Assembly (NCBI GenBank): GCA_937988705.1
Contig: CALKIA010000056.1
Coordinates: 1 to 15,871 of the forward strand
DNA length: 15,871 nucleotides
Source: an uncultured Chloroflexota bacterium
Lineage (GTDB): Bacteria; Chloroflexota; Anaerolineae; Aggregatilineales; Phototrophicaceae
Direction: 5' to 3'
This document shows positions 13,506 to 15,871 of this stretch, piece after piece. The notes beneath the pieces are model-generated. The model was not told the DNA's origin, ran no database searches, and saw only the letters and a list, made by a program, of their open reading frames with translations. Both the position numbers and the translations under genes were made by a program. The first letter of the stretch is position 1. The number at the start of each line of letters is the position of its first letter.

Positions 13506-14330
13506 ATGACTCGCGTGTTCGTATTCACCAACCACAAAGGGGGCGTGGGCAAGTCCACGTCCGCCACCAATGTCGCGCTCGGCATCACCCAAGTGCTGAA
13601 GCGCGCCAATGCATCGAACTGCCGTGTGCTGCTGATCGACACTGACTCGCAGGGGCATGCGTCGCTGGTCACGACCGGGCGCAAGGACTACGGCGCGGAC
13701 GACAGTCTCTACACCGTTCTGATGGCGGATCGGCAGAACGCGCCGCAGATGCTCATGAACTGCATCGTACCGAGCCAATGGGACGAAGACCTGCATGTGC
13801 TTCCCGCCTCCCCAATGCTCGAAGGCGCAGAGCGTGAACTCATGGGTGTGGCGGGCGCGCCGTACCGTCTCGCCGATCCGCTCGGCAAGATCGCCGGACA
13901 ATATGCAGCAATCGTGATTGACACCCGCCCTTCCTTCTCGCTGATGACGGAAATGGGCTTGCTTGCCGCGACGGACGCGATTGTGCCGGTCGAGCCGCGC
14001 TATCTGGAAACCGTTGGTCTCACCAGTGTGATTCAGAAGATCAACGACATCCGTGATGGCTGGCGGCATCCGAACCTGCGCGTGAGCGGTCTGCTCATCA
14101 CCAAGATGGACACCCGCGTGCGTGGACACAATCACCTGTTGGCGGAGATCAAGTCGCATCCCCTGCTTGGCAAGTTAGTTCTCGGTGTGATCCCCGTCAA
14201 CGAAGCGGTGTCCTACGCCCATCACAATCACCAGAGTTTGTTCACCTACGACCCGCGCTCGTCGGCGAGCAAAGCGTACATTCAGATCGTCGGTTCACTG
14301 GTGCGTTACATGACGAAGGTGGGTGCGTGA
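13506..14330 (+). CDS. parA: ParA-family partition ATPase
   Basis: A 274-residue ATPase of the ParA/MinD/Soj type, which moves or positions DNA (or other cargo) by ATP-dependent nucleoid binding with a ParB partner. It carries the deviant Walker A KGGVGKS (11-17), Walker A' VLLIDTDSQG (41-50) and Walker B VIDTRPS (137-143), where DTRPS replaces the commoner DTPPS/DCPPS. There is no N-terminal helix-turn-helix, so it is a Soj-like or type Ib ParA rather than a P1-type one. Its TGA overlaps the parB start, an arrangement that couples translation. The C-terminal VRYMTKVGA is ordinary. With no dnaA, gid or rRNA genes nearby and a primase-like gene following, it is more likely element-borne than the chromosomal copy. 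Confidence 0.88.
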   Translation: MTRVFVFTNHKGGVGKSTSATNVALGITQVLKRANASNCRVLLIDTDSQGHASLVTTGRKDYGADDSLYTVLMADRQNAPQMLMNCIVPSQWDEDLHVLPASPMLEGAERELMGVAGAPYRLADPLGKIAGQYAAIVIDTRPSFSLMTEMGLLAATDAIVPVEPRYLETVGLTSVIQKINDIRDGWRHPNLRVSGLLITKMDTRVRGHNHLLAEIKSHPLLGKLVLGVIPVNEAVSYAHHNHQSLFTYDPRSSASKAYIQIVGSLVRYMTKVGA

Positions 14331-15526
14331 TGGCGAAGGGATCGATCAACCGGATTGATGAGTTATTGGCATCGGTGACAACCGATCTGATGAGCGACGG
14401 TCAAGCCGCTTTTCAGGACAACAGCATCCGTGTGGAACGACTGCTGTTGGAGATGGTGCGCCCCGATCCGGTGCAACCGCGCCGCGTGCTGCCGGAGAGC
14501 ATCCACCTGCGCTTTCACAACAATCATGTCACGCCGACGCAGGCGCTGCGCGAACTGGTGCAGATCGTCCAGATTACAGCCCGTCAGCGTGGGCGACCGT
14601 TCAACAGCGTGTTGGAACTGCTCCCGAATGGCGACGAAGAGCGCGAAGAGGAAAGCGCCGTTGTGTTGTCGCCAGAGGAACAACTACTGCACGATCTGGT
14701 CAATCTCGCTGTCACGATCCGCGATGATGGGCAGGTCAACCCGCTCACAGTGGTCGATATCTCGCAGGGCGTCACGCATCTATTCCGTATTGAGACGGGG
14801 GAGCGCCGCTATTGGGCGACGTGGCTGCTGCGCGACTTCATCCCCAACTACGCCGGTGACGGCACGATCCCGTGCATCATCATCCCGGAGAAACGTTCAT
14901 CCGTGTTCCGCCAAGCAAAGGAAAATACAGCGCGCTCCGGGTTGACGGCAATCGCGCTGGCGCGTCAAGCTGCGCTGCTGATGCTAACTGTGCATGGTTA
15001 CGAAATCCCTGCCTACGCGGTGGGGAATGACTTCTATCGTCAAGCACTCAACCTTGATCTGAAAAGCAAGCGGGAGTACACGGATGCGGTTCTATCTGCT
15101 ATGGGCGGAGTTGGTCGGATGCAATTCAGCCGATGCAAGGCACTCCTCAAGCTATCTGATGAGGCATTGGAACTCGCGGATCGACACCAGATCGAGGAAT
15201 ACCGACTGCGCCCCGTGTTGTCCGTCGCTCCTGAATACCATGCCGAAATTGTTCGGCAGATTATCGATTTCAACCTGACTGCCAAACAGATCAAGGAACT
15301 GTGTGAAGGAGATGGATTGGATACTGATACAACTGATCCTTTGGAGAAATTGCCCCCAGCCGCGATAAAGATGGCGCGGGCAGTCCACGCCAGCAGTTCG
15401 GCGTCGCCACAGGACATTGCGCGTGCGCTCATGCAGCAGGAAGGTGATGCGGCGATTGCGCGCGCAAGACTACAGGCACTACGCAAACTCTTGAATGAAG
15501 CTGAACGCTACCTAACGACGGACTAG
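14330..15526 (+). CDS. parB: ParB-like DNA-binding partition protein with expanded N-terminal domain
   Basis: A 398-residue protein overlapping the parA stop by one base (TGATG); a GTG at 14327 is an equally placed alternative start, and AAGGTGGG (14316-14323) serves either. ParB features in order: DPVQPRR (46-52), the LAVTIRDDGQVNPLTVV block (126-142), TGERRYWA (156-163), KENTARSGLTAIALARQAALL (197-217) ahead of the probable helix-turn-helix, then a helical region and an Arg/Leu-rich C-terminus (ARARLQALRKLLNEAERYL) that could dimerise. In typical ParB the QPR and the Gxx.PL.V motifs are close together. Here about 60 extra residues (60-120, with an acidic stretch DEEREEESA) separate them. 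It should bind a parS-like site, for which the palindrome just downstream is a candidate. Confidence 0.82.
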   Translation: MAKGSINRIDELLASVTTDLMSDGQAAFQDNSIRVERLLLEMVRPDPVQPRRVLPESIHLRFHNNHVTPTQALRELVQIVQITARQRGRPFNSVLELLPNGDEEREEESAVVLSPEEQLLHDLVNLAVTIRDDGQVNPLTVVDISQGVTHLFRIETGERRYWATWLLRDFIPNYAGDGTIPCIIIPEKRSSVFRQAKENTARSGLTAIALARQAALLMLTVHGYEIPAYAVGNDFYRQALNLDLKSKREYTDAVLSAMGGVGRMQFSRCKALLKLSDEALELADRHQIEEYRLRPVLSVAPEYHAEIVRQIIDFNLTAKQIKELCEGDGLDTDTTDPLEKLPPAAIKMARAVHASSSASPQDIARALMQQEGDAAIARARLQALRKLLNEAERYLTTD

Positions 15527-15529
15527 AAA

Positions 15530-15549
15530 TTGTAACCGCGCGGTTACAA
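15530..15549. promoter_or_regulatory. Perfect 20-bp palindrome, candidate parS/operator
   Basis: TTGTAACCGCGCGGTTACAA reads identically on both strands, starting 3 bases after the parB stop and ending just before a GGAGG Shine-Dalgarno (15553-15557). Position and symmetry suit a ParB or repressor binding site. There is no T-run beyond a short AAATT, so a terminator is less likely. Confidence 0.55.
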
Positions 15550-15562
15550 ATTGGAGGATAGC

Positions 15563-15765
15563 ATGAGCAATTCGAGTCGATCACCGCCCTAGAAAAGGAA
15601 ATGCCCACTGCTGGACGGCACGTGGGCGGCGGGCTGAGGATACATGTGGACTGGACACCCACAATGTATCACAGCTTGCCCTCCCGTGCAACTCAATTTG
15701 ACGTTCAAACCGTGTTTTTCCAACACGCGTTCTCTTCAACTTTGCATGGAGACAGGGACTCATGA
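15563..15765 (+). pseudogene. Small reading frame after parB, possibly frameshifted
   Basis: ATG at 15563 has a good GGAGG (15553-15557) but its frame stops after nine codons (TAG at 15590-15592, MSNSSRSPP). The frame shifted by two bases is open from 15562 to a TGA at 15763-15765 and reads EQFESITALEKEMPTAG early on. Its TGA overlaps the next gene's ATG as ATGA. This suggests either one ~67-residue gene broken by an indel (or sequencing error), a leader peptide, or a short protein from ATG 15601. The His-rich middle has no recognisable domain, so the coding status is uncertain. Confidence 0.3.
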
Positions 15766-15871
15766 GCATTGATCTGGAGCAAATTCGCTCCGCTAATCCA
15801 ATTGAAAAACTCGTCGGCGAACGCTTTGCGCTCAAGCGACAAGGCACACGCTTAGTCGGCGTCGAACATGA
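15762..15871 (+). CDS. Start of a DnaG/CHC2-type primase-like protein (3' end outside window)
   Basis: The first 36 codons are visible, with GGAG (15748-15751) and AGGGA just before ATG. The sequence MSIDLEQIRSANPIEKLVGERF followed by LKRQGTRLVGVEH fits the opening of DnaG-type primases and CHC2 zinc-finger proteins of mobile elements (I..IR..NPI...V......L...G..L.G...H). Cellular DnaG continues GLCPFH at this point. Here GVEH(D) suggests the first zinc Cys is missing, as in phage/element versions, but the window ends there. Its place after parA-parB fits a replication/maintenance module. Confidence 0.6.
   Translation, partial: MSIDLEQIRSANPIEKLVGERFALKRQGTRLVGVEH

Overview
The window looks like a chromosome segment of a Chloroflexota (Anaerolineae-like) bacterium. 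This is inferred from the GC-rich but not extreme base composition, many GTG/TTG starts, CT-rich and palindromic short interspersed repeats, a TIR-membrane-TPR protein, soluble hybrid-type signalling proteins, and a dephospho-CoA kinase with a long Pro/Ala linker. No taxonomic search could be run, so the assignment is tentative.

Layout. 1-86 is the tail of an unidentified gene, followed by a short palindrome-rich spacer (143-214). 354-1640 is an MFS transporter of fosmidomycin-resistance type. A CT-rich inverted-repeat element (1641-1740) abuts a small unknown gene (1741-2046). 2128-4731 is a TIR-domain protein with a membrane anchor and TPR-like C-terminus. 4840-6485 is a two-gene operon: CoaE fused to a GNAT-like domain, then a two-helix membrane protein, closed by a strong terminator (6511-6539).

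The centre (6615-13117) is the most interesting part. On the minus strand lie a soluble histidine kinase and three single-domain response regulators. Divergent from them, across a 211-bp AT-rich promoter region with a near-consensus sigma-70 promoter, lies a tandem array of eight paralogous ~134-residue proteins (9233-13117). All share HH, KWLSDD(E)R, an invariant Ser, GWKYWA and a terminal F(E/D)D..(E)A..WL. They resemble the SpoIIAA-like / STAS-SEC14 fold and fall into two subtypes. A kinase, several phospho-receivers and an amplified family of STAS-like proteins suggest an undescribed phospho-signalling or partner-switch hub. That function is inferred only.

A strong terminator (13197-13224) ends the array. 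After a ~390-bp spacer come ParA and ParB in overlapping order, a perfect 20-bp palindrome (15530-15549), a small, possibly frameshifted reading frame, and the start of a CHC2/DnaG-type primase-like protein running off the window. This ParA-ParB-primase trio looks like the maintenance/replication end of an integrated element or plasmid.
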